Shown in pieces: positions 15,721-24,467 of a stretch of DNA of 64,000 bases. Numbering within the stretch: position 1 is the first letter of the stretch; every line of letters starts with the position of its first letter. The position numbers and the translations under genes are program-made. Below the pieces are notes generated by a model that ran no database searches, had not been told where the DNA came from, and saw only the letters and a list, made by a program, of their open reading frames with translations. The stretch is taken from positions 29,538-93,537 of the forward strand of contig CABYVK010000004.1 of NCBI GenBank assembly GCA_902522385.1. Reading direction: 5' to 3'. This DNA is from an uncultured Pelagibacteraceae bacterium. Lineage in GTDB: Bacteria > Pseudomonadota > Alphaproteobacteria > Pelagibacterales > Pelagibacteraceae.

Positions 15721-16728
15721 ATGTCAGAAATAACCTCAAAAAAAAATATTCTATTAATAGGCGGTGGTGGCTATATCGGAACATCGATGATGGATGACTA
15801 TTCCAAAAATACAAAAATATCAAAAATTAATTGCATTGATAGACTTATTTATAAATCCCAAAATATAGATAAAAAGATTATTAGAAATAGAAAAATAAAT
15901 TTTTTTAAGGGCGACTTCAGAAATAGAAAATTATTAAATAAAGCTCTCAAAGGTGTATCAGATGTAATTATTTTAGCAGGATTAGTTGGTGACCCAATAA
16001 CCAAAAAATATAAAAAATTATCTGAAAATATTAATTATATAGGAATTAAAAATTTAATAAAATTTTTAAATAAAAATAAAAATTTAAAAAAATTAATTTT
16101 TATTAGTACATGTTCAAATTATGGAATTGTTAAAAATAAATTAGCAGATGAAAATACAAAGCTATTACCAAAATCACATTACGCAGTGTCAAAAGTTAAT
16201 ATAGAAAAGTATATTTTAAACTTCAAAAAAAAAAATTTTTGTCCAGTAATTTTGAGATTTTCAACTGCTTTTGGTTACTCACCAAGAATGAGATATGATC
16301 TAACAATAAACGAGTTCTGCAGAGATATTCACAAAAATAAGGAATTAGTAGTTTATGATCCTTATACATGGAGACCATATTGTCATGTAAAAGATTTTTC
16401 AAGGATTGTGTTTAAAGTTTTAATTTCAGATAATAATATTGTTAGAAATCAAGTTTTTAATGTTGGATCAAATCAAAATAATTACAGAAAAATAGATTTA
16501 GTAAATTTATTAAAAAAATATAAAAAAAATTCAAAAATTATTATCTTAAAAAAAAAGGTAGATCCAAGGGACTATAGAGTAAATTTCAATAAACTTACGA
16601 GAATATTAAAAATAAAACCTAAATTTTCAGTAAAATATGGAATTAAAGAAATATTTAAAAAAATTAAAAATAACAAAATTTCCAAGGATCATGGTAATCA
16701 CATAATAAAAAGTGATGTCAAAAAGTAA
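15721..16728 (+). CDS. Extended SDR NAD-dependent epimerase/dehydratase
   Basis: The 335-residue protein has the GGGGYIGTS dinucleotide loop (about 14), DFRNRKLLNKAL, AGLVGDPITKKY, active-site STCSNYGI (about 130) and HYAVSK (about 154). RFSTAFGYSPRMRYDLTI and WRPYCHVKDF are typical of surface-sugar epimerases. The AGLVGDP loop resembles the ACISNDP loop in the SDR at 11304, so the two may be paralogues. It is the first structural gene after the antiterminator and overlaps the LegC-like aminotransferase. It may supply the keto-sugar that enzyme aminates, but it lacks the recognisable LegB/PseB dehydratase opening, so its reaction stays open. Confidence 0.75.
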   Translation: MSEITSKKNILLIGGGGYIGTSMMDDYSKNTKISKINCIDRLIYKSQNIDKKIIRNRKINFFKGDFRNRKLLNKALKGVSDVIILAGLVGDPITKKYKKLSENINYIGIKNLIKFLNKNKNLKKLIFISTCSNYGIVKNKLADENTKLLPKSHYAVSKVNIEKYILNFKKKNFCPVILRFSTAFGYSPRMRYDLTINEFCRDIHKNKELVVYDPYTWRPYCHVKDFSRIVFKVLISDNNIVRNQVFNVGSNQNNYRKIDLVNLLKKYKKNSKIIILKKKVDPRDYRVNFNKLTRILKIKPKFSVKYGIKEIFKKIKNNKISKDHGNHIIKSDVKK

Positions 16729-17899
16729 AATAATATCAGAAGAAATCATTAATAATATAAAGCATGCGATTAATGATAAAAAAAGTAATTTTCACCATCT
16801 TCATGAGCCATTAATTGAAAAAAAAGATTTAAATCCGATTAAACATGCTATCAACTCTGGTTTTGTATCCTCAATTGGGAAGCATTTAAAACTTTTTGAA
16901 AAAAAAATTAAAAAATTAACAAAATCAAATAATGTTGTGCTTACAAGTTCAGGATCTACTGCCTTACACACGGCTCTACTAGCATTAGGAATAAATAAAA
17001 GTCACGAAGTTTTAATTCCAAATTTTAACTATATTGCATCGGTGAACTCAGTATTAATGTGTAGCGCAACACCTCATTTGATAGATATTGAGGAAAAAAC
17101 TTTAGGAATTGATGTTAAAAAATTAGATAATTATCTTAAAAAAAATACTTATCAAAGTAAAAAGGGCTGTATCAATATTAAAACTAAAAAAATAATCAAA
17201 TCATGTATTGCTTTACATACATATGGTTACCCATGCGATATAATAAATTTAAAAAAAATTTTAAGGAAAAGAAAAATAGTATTAATAGAGGATTCAGCTG
17301 AAGCTGTTGGTAGTTTTTTTAATAAAAAACATCTTGGAACCTTTGGTTATGCTGGGATATTTAGTTTTAATGGAAACAAAACTATTACATCTGGAGGTGG
17401 AGGAGCAATTATTTCTAATAATAAAAATTTTATTAAACGTTGTAAACACCTTTCCACAACAGCTAAAGGAAAACATAAATATTTATTTTTTCATGATACA
17501 ATGGGTTATAATTATAGAATGCCAAATATAAATGCTGCACTGGGTTATGCACAAATATTAAAACTAAACAAAATAATAAATGCAAAGAGAAAATTAAATC
17601 AAAGATATTTAAATGCTTTTAAAAATAGCAAATATATTAAAATATATCTTGATAGAAAAAACTCAAATTCTAATAATTGGTTAAATATAGGAATTTTGAA
17701 CCATAAATATTCAAAATTTCGTAATACAATAATATCTTCATGTATAAAAAATAAAATATTTGTTAGACCAGGATGGAGTTTAATGTCAGAAACTATTTAT
17801 TTAAAAAAATGTCCAAAAATGAACTTATCGAATTCAAAATCTTTGTTCAACAGATTAATATGTTTCCCAAGCAGTCCATATTATAATTATAAAAAATAA
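16715..17899 (+). CDS. legC: LegC-like DegT/DnrJ/EryC1 aminotransferase
   Basis: The ATG at 16715 is preferred over the GTG at 16712. The 394-residue PLP enzyme shows LHEPLIEKKDLNPI and SGFVSSIGKH near the N terminus, SSGSTALHTALLALG, EDSAEAVGS, and the PLP-lysine segment SFNGNKTITSGGGGAI (about 216). These features are characteristic of the LegC subgroup, which aminates C4 of a UDP-4-keto-6-deoxy-GlcNAc-type sugar on the way to legionaminic acid. It overlaps the preceding SDR by 14 bases and shares a base with the following PseC-like gene (TAATG). Other Leg-type genes lie at 31-34 kb. Assignment to LegC rather than another DegT member is from motif recognition. Confidence 0.7.
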   Translation: MSKSKIISEEIINNIKHAINDKKSNFHHLHEPLIEKKDLNPIKHAINSGFVSSIGKHLKLFEKKIKKLTKSNNVVLTSSGSTALHTALLALGINKSHEVLIPNFNYIASVNSVLMCSATPHLIDIEEKTLGIDVKKLDNYLKKNTYQSKKGCINIKTKKIIKSCIALHTYGYPCDIINLKKILRKRKIVLIEDSAEAVGSFFNKKHLGTFGYAGIFSFNGNKTITSGGGGAIISNNKNFIKRCKHLSTTAKGKHKYLFFHDTMGYNYRMPNINAALGYAQILKLNKIINAKRKLNQRYLNAFKNSKYIKIYLDRKNSNSNNWLNIGILNHKYSKFRNTIISSCIKNKIFVRPGWSLMSETIYLKKCPKMNLSNSKSLFNRLICFPSSPYYNYKK

Positions 17900-19044
17900 T
17901 GAAATTTTTTTACGGCAAGCAATATATAAATTCTAAAGATCAAAAAAAAGTTTTAGAAGTTCTTAAATCTGATTATTTAACCCAAGGACCCAAAATTGAT
18001 ATTTTTGAAAAAAAATTGATTAATAAATTTGGTTCTAAATATTCGATAGCTGTATCAAGTGGTTCCGCAGCACTACATTTAATTGCAAAAGCTCTAAACT
18101 GGGGTAAAAATGACACTATTTTAACTTCTCCTATTACATTTGTTTCAACGGCTAATTGCATAGAGCACGTTGGAGCTAAAACAGACTTTGTAGATATTGA
18201 TGAAGATACTTATACGATTGATCCAAATCGTTTAGAGGATAAATGTAAAAAAGCTAAAAAGAAGGGAAGTAAATTTAAGGCAGTTATAGCTATTGACTAT
18301 GCTGGCCACCCTTGTGATTGGCAGTCTTTAAAATATTTAGCAAATAAATATAAGTTCCAGTTAATCAATGATAATTGCCATGCTATTGGAGCTAAATATA
18401 AAAAAATGAGTAATTATGCAGCAAAATATGCACTTGCAGTTTCACACAGCTACCATCCGGTTAAAAATATCACAACTGGCGAAGGGGGGTCAGTATTAAC
18501 AAATGACAAAATACTTAATAATAAAATCAGATTATTAAGAAGCCATGGAATGCTAAGAAATGACCCAAAAAAACCTTGGTTCTACAGTGTGGATGATATT
18601 GGATTTAACTATAGGATAACTGATATGCAGTCAGCGTTAGGCATAAGCCAGCTAAGCCAGTTAAGTAAATTCATAAGCAAAAGAAATACTATAGCAAGTT
18701 ATTACATGTCTTATTTTAAAAATAATGAAAAAATTAAGTTACCAATTGAAGGAAAAGATATTAAACATGCATATCATCTTTTTCCAATATTATTAAATTT
18801 AAAAAAAATTAAAAAAACAAAGTCTGAGATTTTTATGGATTTAAGAAAGAAAAATATATTTTTACAAGTTCATTATATACCTGTGCATATGCATAGTTAT
18901 TATAAAAAAAAATATGGATTTAGAAAAGGAGATTTTCCTGTTTCAGAAGATTTTTATGAAAGAGAAATTTCATTGCCTATATACTTTGATTTAAATTTAA
19001 AAAATCAAAAATATTTATGCAAAACAATAGAAAAGATTTTATAA
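17899..19044 (+). CDS. pseC: PseC-like UDP-4-amino-sugar transaminase
   Basis: The 381-residue DegT-family enzyme has SSGSAALHLIAKALNWG (about 56), TSPITFVSTANCIEHVGAK, and the lysine segment SYHPVKNITTGEGGS (about 188). The last of these is close to the SFHPVK.ITTGEGG signature of PseC. PseC transfers an amino group from glutamate to C4 of UDP-2-acetamido-2,6-dideoxy-L-arabino-hexos-4-ulose in pseudaminic acid synthesis. DIGFNYRITDMQSALG and the C-terminal HYIPVHMHSYYKKKYG are also typical. It directly follows the LegC-like gene and precedes the FkbH gene. No PseB dehydratase is seen in the window. Confidence 0.75.
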   Translation: MKFFYGKQYINSKDQKKVLEVLKSDYLTQGPKIDIFEKKLINKFGSKYSIAVSSGSAALHLIAKALNWGKNDTILTSPITFVSTANCIEHVGAKTDFVDIDEDTYTIDPNRLEDKCKKAKKKGSKFKAVIAIDYAGHPCDWQSLKYLANKYKFQLINDNCHAIGAKYKKMSNYAAKYALAVSHSYHPVKNITTGEGGSVLTNDKILNNKIRLLRSHGMLRNDPKKPWFYSVDDIGFNYRITDMQSALGISQLSQLSKFISKRNTIASYYMSYFKNNEKIKLPIEGKDIKHAYHLFPILLNLKKIKKTKSEIFMDLRKKNIFLQVHYIPVHMHSYYKKKYGFRKGDFPVSEDFYEREISLPIYFDLNLKNQKYLCKTIEKIL

Positions 19045-19050
19045 TTTTTA

Positions 19051-20703
19051 ATGCAAATTACAAAAGAGATAAATCTGGTCAACAAAGCCATCAATAGTAA
19101 TCTTGAGACTAAAGTAAAGCTAGGAAGTAAAACAAAAAAAATATCTATATATTTTTTAAGAAATGATGCTATTGACCTTTTTACCAATAAAATTGAAAAT
19201 TATCTTTCAATTTCAAATTACAATGCAAAATTTATCTTTTCTGATTATAACGATAGTTTAAAAATTCCAAATAAAAAATATGATTTAATATTTATTTGGC
19301 TTGATTATACAAGATATAAAATTAATAAAAACTTTTTTACTTGGATACGTAATAAATTTAAGGAATTAAAAAAAAAACACGGGCCAAAAATTGTCATTAA
19401 TTCTATTTTGCTTCCAAAAAAAAATAAAAGTATTAACTACAATTTAAATAAAAAATTAGATAAAATTACTAAAGATGAAGGCATAATATTTTATAACTAC
19501 TTCGATACGTTTAAAATAGATTTAAAAAAATTCTGGGATATAAATAGAAGTAAAGTTTTAGGAACAAAAATTTCATTTTTTGCACAAGATATTTTGGCTA
19601 AAGAAATAGGTTTAAAATTGATACCATCAATTTTTGAGCAAAAATTAAAAGCAATTATTTTTGATTTAGACAATACACTTTATAACGGAATTGTAGGAGA
19701 GGATGGAGTAGAAAAAATTAAACTTACGAAAGAGCATAAAATCATAGAGTCAAATATTAAAAATTTTGTAAAAAATGGCATGATAGTATCAATATGTACC
19801 AAAAATAATTCCAAGGATTTAAATTTAATTTTTAAAAAAAAAATATTAAATAAAAAATTATTTTTTCCTGTAGAAAATGGATGGAATAGAAAATCTGAAA
19901 TGATTCAAAATATTCAAAAAAAAATTAAAGTTAGTTTTAAAAATATATTATTTATTGATGATAATATAAATGAAGTCTTGGAAGTAAAAACTAATCTAAA
20001 AGAAATAAAAGTTTTTCATACACAGAGCCCAGCAGATACTTTAAATTGTTTGAAATTTTATCCAAATTTATATGATTTCTATAATTCAAGAGACTCTATA
20101 GCAGAAAAAAGAGTTGCAGACTTAAAATCAGAAGAAAAGAGAGAAAAACTGAAAATAAATTTTTCCAATGAGTATGAATACTTGAAAAAACTTAAAATGA
20201 TTACTGAATTTCAAGTAAATTCGATGAAAATGTTAGAAAGAGTTTTTTCATTATCAAACAAAGTAAATCAATTTATTTTTGATTATAAGAGATTTGATAA
20301 AGAAAAAATAAAAAAATATCTGATTTCAAAAAAAAAATTTATTATTACATATTCGTTGAAAGACTTTATATCAGATTCAGGAAACATCGGAGTTACATTT
20401 GCAACAATTTATAAAGATGATTTATATATAGATGATATATGTATAAGCTGCAGAGCGCTAGGAAGAGAAATTGAAAATACTTTGGTATTTGAACCAATTA
20501 AAAGAATTTGTAGAAAAAATAATTTAAAAAACGTTGTAATAAAATTCAAGGTCGGGGAAAAAAATGAACCAGCTATTAATTACATAAAATCGATATTTAA
20601 AATTTACAATAAAAAATTTCATACTAATACAAAAAAATTAGATATTAAGGTTGATGAATTAAATAAAATCAAATCACTATATACAAAAGTAAAATTCAAC
20701 TAA
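19051..20703 (+). CDS. FkbH-like HAD/GNAT protein (acyl-ACP loading)
   Basis: The 550-residue protein has an N-terminal SGNH-like region (about 20-190), then a HAD domain with FDLDNTLYNGIVGEDG (about 204-219) and FIDDN (about 308). A C-terminal acyltransferase-like part follows with VNQFIFDYKRF (about 405), DSGNIGVTF and IDDICISCRALGREIENT (about 465). This three-part layout is that of FkbH proteins, which take 1,3-bisphosphoglycerate and load a glyceryl group on an acyl carrier protein. A carrier protein gene follows after 2 bases and a GNAT gene after that, making a complete acyl-transfer cassette. The glyceryl (or other hydroxyacyl) group probably ends on an amino group made by the adjacent aminotransferases. 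Confidence 0.75.
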   Translation: MQITKEINLVNKAINSNLETKVKLGSKTKKISIYFLRNDAIDLFTNKIENYLSISNYNAKFIFSDYNDSLKIPNKKYDLIFIWLDYTRYKINKNFFTWIRNKFKELKKKHGPKIVINSILLPKKNKSINYNLNKKLDKITKDEGIIFYNYFDTFKIDLKKFWDINRSKVLGTKISFFAQDILAKEIGLKLIPSIFEQKLKAIIFDLDNTLYNGIVGEDGVEKIKLTKEHKIIESNIKNFVKNGMIVSICTKNNSKDLNLIFKKKILNKKLFFPVENGWNRKSEMIQNIQKKIKVSFKNILFIDDNINEVLEVKTNLKEIKVFHTQSPADTLNCLKFYPNLYDFYNSRDSIAEKRVADLKSEEKREKLKINFSNEYEYLKKLKMITEFQVNSMKMLERVFSLSNKVNQFIFDYKRFDKEKIKKYLISKKKFIITYSLKDFISDSGNIGVTFATIYKDDLYIDDICISCRALGREIENTLVFEPIKRICRKNNLKNVVIKFKVGEKNEPAINYIKSIFKIYNKKFHTNTKKLDIKVDELNKIKSLYTKVKFN

Positions 20704-20705
20704 TA

Positions 20706-20948
20706 ATGAAAATAGACGAATTAGAAAAATTATTTATATTTTTTTTTAAAGTTAAAAAAAAAAATGTTAAGAAATTAAATATGAAAACGTTTTCAAAGTG
20801 GGATTCACTTAATCATATAAAATTAATAAGCAATATTGAAAATAAGTATAAAATTAAAATGACTAATAAAGAAATTAGTCAAGCAACAACATTTGAAAAA
20901 ATTTACAAGGTTTTAAATAAAAGAATTAAAGAAGTTAGGGTAAAATGA
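20706..20948 (+). CDS. Acyl carrier protein
   Basis: The 80-residue helical protein carries the phosphopantetheine attachment motif WDSLNHIKLI, with Ser34 as the modified residue, flanked by the usual amphipathic helices. It lies 2 bases after the FkbH-like gene and overlaps the GNAT gene by 4 bases (ATGA). It is therefore the dedicated carrier for the acyl unit rather than the fatty-acid ACP, and is more basic than housekeeping ACPs (several KKK runs), partly from AT bias. Activation by a phosphopantetheinyl transferase encoded elsewhere is assumed. Confidence 0.8.
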   Translation: MKIDELEKLFIFFFKVKKKNVKKLNMKTFSKWDSLNHIKLISNIENKYKIKMTNKEISQATTFEKIYKVLNKRIKEVRVK

Positions 20949-21451
20949 TTAAAATAAAATTAATAAATAAAATAGTAAATTTAAATGATTGGGTAAAATG
21001 GCTTAACGATAAAGAAGTTACTAAATATAGTGAACAAAGATTAAAAAGACATACTCACGCATCACAAAAAAAATTTTTAAATAACAAAATCAAAGCAAAA
21101 GACTCAAAAATTTTTCAAATATTTTTTAATAGTAATTTTGTTGGAATTGTTGAGTTAGGAAATATTGATAAATTCCATAATACCTGTGAAGTAATGTACT
21201 TTATAGGGAATAAAAAATATTGGGGAAAGGGTGTAGCTGCTAGTGCTATTAATTTAGCACTAAAGTATGCTTTTAAAAAACTAAAAGTCTATAAAGTTTT
21301 TGCTGGCACCTACAAAAAAAATGTGGCTAGTCAGAGAGTTTTAACAAAAAATAAATTTAAACTTGTAGGAAAGATGAAAAATCATCTTAGAGTTTTAAAA
21401 TCATCAAAAAAAATAAGAGATGATAAACTCATATACGAAAAATTAAAATAA
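20945..21451 (+). CDS. GNAT N-acyltransferase (PseH/RimJ-like)
   Basis: The 168-residue protein has the GNAT acetyl-CoA-binding motif A region MYFIGNKKYWGKGVAASAIN (about 73-92) and a later KNVASQRVLTKNKFKLVGKM segment typical of RimJ/PseH-like members. It should transfer an acyl group from CoA, or from the neighbouring ACP, to a primary amine. Because the cassette is FkbH, ACP, then GNAT, an ACP-bound hydroxyacyl donor is attractive. A PseH-like N-acetylation of the C4 amine made by PseC is the alternative. ATGA overlap with the ACP gene indicates coupling. Confidence 0.75.
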   Translation: MIKIKLINKIVNLNDWVKWLNDKEVTKYSEQRLKRHTHASQKKFLNNKIKAKDSKIFQIFFNSNFVGIVELGNIDKFHNTCEVMYFIGNKKYWGKGVAASAINLALKYAFKKLKVYKVFAGTYKKNVASQRVLTKNKFKLVGKMKNHLRVLKSSKKIRDDKLIYEKLK

Positions 21452-21456
21452 ATTTT

Positions 21457-22371
21457 ATGATTAAAACAAGTATAATGGGACTTGGAAATATTGGATATTT
21501 TTATGATGTTCAAAATCAAAATAAAAAGCTTACCCACTTTAGCTCTATAAACAAAAGCAATAAATTTAAACTAGTATCCTTGGCAGATAAAAATTTAAAA
21601 ATTTTAAAATATTTAAAAAAAAAACACAAAATACCGATATATAAAGATATAATTCAGGCCATTAACAATCACTCATCTAAGTTTTTAATTATTGCATGTA
21701 AAGTAAATTTCAAAATTATTCTTAGAATAATAAAAGAAACAAAAATTAAATATATTCTAGCTGAAAAACCTTTTTTAATTTCAAAAACAGACTTTGCAAA
21801 ACTAAAAAAAATTTTAAAAAAAAAAAAAATCTTTTTTTCTTTAAATTTTCAAAGAAATTTTTCTGATAAATATATTAAATATTTTAGAGATATTAAAAGA
21901 GGACTTATAGGAAAAAAGCTTAAAATATTTTGTTATTATAACAAAGATTTTTACTCAAATGCCACTCATTTGCTTAATTTAGTTTTGTTATTAGGAAAAA
22001 AAAATTTTAGTTTAAAAAAGATTGGTTCCAAGTCTTTATATTTTAAATCTAAAGATTTTGAATTATACTTTTTTAACATTAGTGAACAATATAACCACAA
22101 TTCATTAGTAGTATTTGGATCAAAAGGTAGATTTGAATTTTCATCTAGACCCGAAACAGGTAAAATATATTTAAAATACAAAGATACAAACTACAAGGAT
22201 GTAAATGTTTTAAAACTAAAAAGAAAGGTAAATTTTATAGAAAAACATCCACAGCACAATGTTTTAAAAGATGTTTATAAATCATTAAAATATAACAAGT
22301 CCCCATCTCTATCTATGAAAGACATTTCTTTATATTTAAAATGTATGGAAAAAATTCAAAAAATAATATGA
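21457..22371 (+). CDS. Gfo/Idh/MocA-family oxidoreductase
   Basis: The 304-residue protein begins with a Rossmann loop, IMGLGNIGYFYD (about 6), and has the family's AEKPFLISKTDF segment (about 100) with the conserved EKP lysine. A C-terminal alpha/beta domain contains FGSKGRFEFSSRPETG. These enzymes oxidise or reduce sugars, often nucleotide-linked, with NAD(P). At about 300 residues it is slightly shorter than many members (about 340). The gene follows the GNAT gene after 5 bases, and its TGA overlaps the ATG of the next aminotransferase. A pairing of Gfo/Idh oxidation and DegT transamination, as in 3-amino uronic acid synthesis (WlbA/WlbE-like), is possible but unproven. Confidence 0.7.
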   Translation: MIKTSIMGLGNIGYFYDVQNQNKKLTHFSSINKSNKFKLVSLADKNLKILKYLKKKHKIPIYKDIIQAINNHSSKFLIIACKVNFKIILRIIKETKIKYILAEKPFLISKTDFAKLKKILKKKKIFFSLNFQRNFSDKYIKYFRDIKRGLIGKKLKIFCYYNKDFYSNATHLLNLVLLLGKKNFSLKKIGSKSLYFKSKDFELYFFNISEQYNHNSLVVFGSKGRFEFSSRPETGKIYLKYKDTNYKDVNVLKLKRKVNFIEKHPQHNVLKDVYKSLKYNKSPSLSMKDISLYLKCMEKIQKII

Positions 22372-23594
22372 AAATAAAAAGATATAATTCTATTGGAAAA
22401 GAAGAAATTGCTGCTGCAAAAAAAGTTTTAAAAAGTGGAATACTATCTGATTTTGTTGGCTCCAAATCAAAGAAATTTCTTGGAGGGCATTTTGTTCAAA
22501 AGTTTGAAAATAAAATACAAAAATATTTTAAAGTTAAATATGCTGTAACAACAAACTCATGGACTAGTGGGTTAATAACAGCTTTGGGTGCACTTAAAAT
22601 AAAACCAGGTGATGAGGTAATATGTACTCCTTGGACAATGTCAGCTTGTGCTATTTCTATTTTACATTGGAATGCAATACCAGTGTTTGTTGATATAGAT
22701 AAAAAAACGTTTAACTTTAACTTAGAGAATTTAAAAAAAAAAATCACTAAAAAAACTAAAGTTATTTTAGCAGTAGATATTTTTGGACAATCAGAAAATA
22801 TAAATGAAATAAGAAAAATAATTAAAAACAAAAAAATTCATATTCTTTCAGACTCAGCTCAAGCTATTGGATCAAAGTATAAAAATAAATTTTCAGGCAC
22901 CTTTGCAGATATTGGGGGATATAGCCTCAATTCCCACAAACATATAAATACAGGAGAGGGAGGAATTATAGTTACAAATCAAAAAGATCTTGCAGAAAGG
23001 TGTAGGCTAATAAGAAATCATGCAGAATCTGTTACTAAATCAAATTCCAAAAAAGAATTAATTAATTTAATTGGATACAACTTTAGACTTGGCGAAATCG
23101 AGTCTGCTATAGGAATTGAGCAATTAAAAAAATTAAATAAAATAATAAAGTTTAGGAAAAAATTAGCTTTTACAATTATAAATAAGATAAAAAATTTACC
23201 AGGTTTACAAACGCCCGTTCTAAAAAAAAATTTTACACATTCATTTTATGTAATACCCTTTGTATTAGACCTGTCTAAGTTGAAGCATAATAGAAAAAAT
23301 ATTATTCAAATTTTATCTAAAGCAGGAGTAGTGGGATTAAACGAAGGTTATCAAAATCTTCACAGATTGCCAATATTTAAAAAAAAAATTGCTTACGGTC
23401 CAAATGGATTCCCGTGGAATAATTTTAACAAAAAAATTACTTATAAAAAAGGTGATTGCAAAGTTGCTGAAGAGTTACAAGATAAATCCTTCTTTTATTT
23501 AAGCTTGTGCTCTTATGATTTTAAAATTGAGCACATGAAAAAATTTGCAAATATTATTAATAAAAAATGGAAAAACATTCAGAAAAAAAACTAA
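22368..23594 (+). CDS. DegT/DnrJ/EryC1/StrS aminotransferase
   Basis: The ATG at 22368 (MKIKRYNSIGKEE, ATGA overlap with the previous stop) is preferred to the track start at 22341. The 408-residue protein has TTNSWTSGLITALGALK, SDSAQAIGS and the PLP-lysine segment SLNSHKHINTGEGG (about 196), diagnostic of sugar aminotransferases. It differs from the LegC and PseC subgroups upstream, so the operon carries three distinct DegT enzymes. Next to a Gfo/Idh/MocA oxidoreductase, a 3-keto-sugar substrate is plausible. NFRLGEIESAIG and a long C-terminal arm containing GPNGFPWNN are typical of larger DegT members. The reaction remains an inference. Confidence 0.8.
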   Translation: MKIKRYNSIGKEEIAAAKKVLKSGILSDFVGSKSKKFLGGHFVQKFENKIQKYFKVKYAVTTNSWTSGLITALGALKIKPGDEVICTPWTMSACAISILHWNAIPVFVDIDKKTFNFNLENLKKKITKKTKVILAVDIFGQSENINEIRKIIKNKKIHILSDSAQAIGSKYKNKFSGTFADIGGYSLNSHKHINTGEGGIIVTNQKDLAERCRLIRNHAESVTKSNSKKELINLIGYNFRLGEIESAIGIEQLKKLNKIIKFRKKLAFTIINKIKNLPGLQTPVLKKNFTHSFYVIPFVLDLSKLKHNRKNIIQILSKAGVVGLNEGYQNLHRLPIFKKKIAYGPNGFPWNNFNKKITYKKGDCKVAEELQDKSFFYLSLCSYDFKIEHMKKFANIINKKWKNIQKKN

Positions 23595-24466
23595 AAGATA
23601 AAACAGTTGTTTTTTCTAATGATCCTGGCGGTGCACAAGTTCTTTCATCATATTTTTATTTTAATAAACTAGAAATAATTTACCTATGTTGTTCAAACAA
23701 AGCAGAAATTTTTTTTAAAGAAAAAAAAATTAAGTACAAAAAAATTGGTTTTAAAAAAGCTATTGAAAATGGAACTATTTTTTATACCTCTACTAGCTGG
23801 AAAAGTAAATTAGAGATCAGAGCAATTGAAAAATTAAAACAAAATAACAGAAAAATTATAACTTTTATCGATGGGTGGGATAATTATAAATCGAGGTTCA
23901 AATATAATAAAAAATACTTTTATCCAGATGAAATTTGGAATTTTGATAGATTAGCTAATAAATTTTGTAAAAAAATTTTTCCAAAGATGGTCAAAATAAA
24001 ACAAAAAAGAAATTATTTCATGAATTACGCAATAAAAAAAATTAAATCATATAAAATTAGTAGTAATTATAAAAATAATTGTCTATTTATAACAGAGCCA
24101 CTTACAGCCACATTCAAAAAATTGTATAATAAAAAACCACCTTATTCAGAATTAGACTCATTTTACTTTTTTTTAAAAAATATAAAAAAAATAAAAGAAA
24201 TTAAAAATGTCAATGTGAAGATTCATCCAAACGATGAAATTAAAAATTATAAAAAAATTTCAGATAAATTTAATAATTTAAAGATAAGATTTGTAAGAAA
24301 AAATATTTTTTATCTTTTAAGAAAAAATTTTTACGTTGCTTCATGCTCTAGCTCTCTAATGTACGTTGCGTGGAAAAATAAAAATAATATAATTTGTACA
24401 ATTCCAATTAAAAATTTAACACCTAAGCTTCCAATTAAAAATTTTAAATATTTATATAATCTATAA
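23567..24466 (+). CDS. Unrecognised surface-glycan protein, possibly GT-B/CDP-glycerol-transferase-like
   Basis: The 299-residue protein begins within the end of the aminotransferase gene (28-base overlap). I do not recognise a family with confidence. SNDPGGAQVLSSYF near the N terminus resembles a nucleotide-sugar 2-epimerase-like or GT-B first strand. FIDGWDNYKSR (about 105), KIHPNDEI (about 222) and ASCSSSLMYVAW (about 263) recall the second half of CDP-glycerol/KpsC-type transferases, where a K-x-H-P motif is common. It may transfer a sugar or polyol. It is contiguous with the similar unknown gene at 24468 and with the protein at 44234, which also carries a KPHP motif. Confidence 0.5.
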   Translation: MEKHSEKKLKDKTVVFSNDPGGAQVLSSYFYFNKLEIIYLCCSNKAEIFFKEKKIKYKKIGFKKAIENGTIFYTSTSWKSKLEIRAIEKLKQNNRKIITFIDGWDNYKSRFKYNKKYFYPDEIWNFDRLANKFCKKIFPKMVKIKQKRNYFMNYAIKKIKSYKISSNYKNNCLFITEPLTATFKKLYNKKPPYSELDSFYFFLKNIKKIKEIKNVNVKIHPNDEIKNYKKISDKFNNLKIRFVRKNIFYLLRKNFYVASCSSSLMYVAWKNKNNIICTIPIKNLTPKLPIKNFKYLYNL

Positions 24467-24467
24467 A

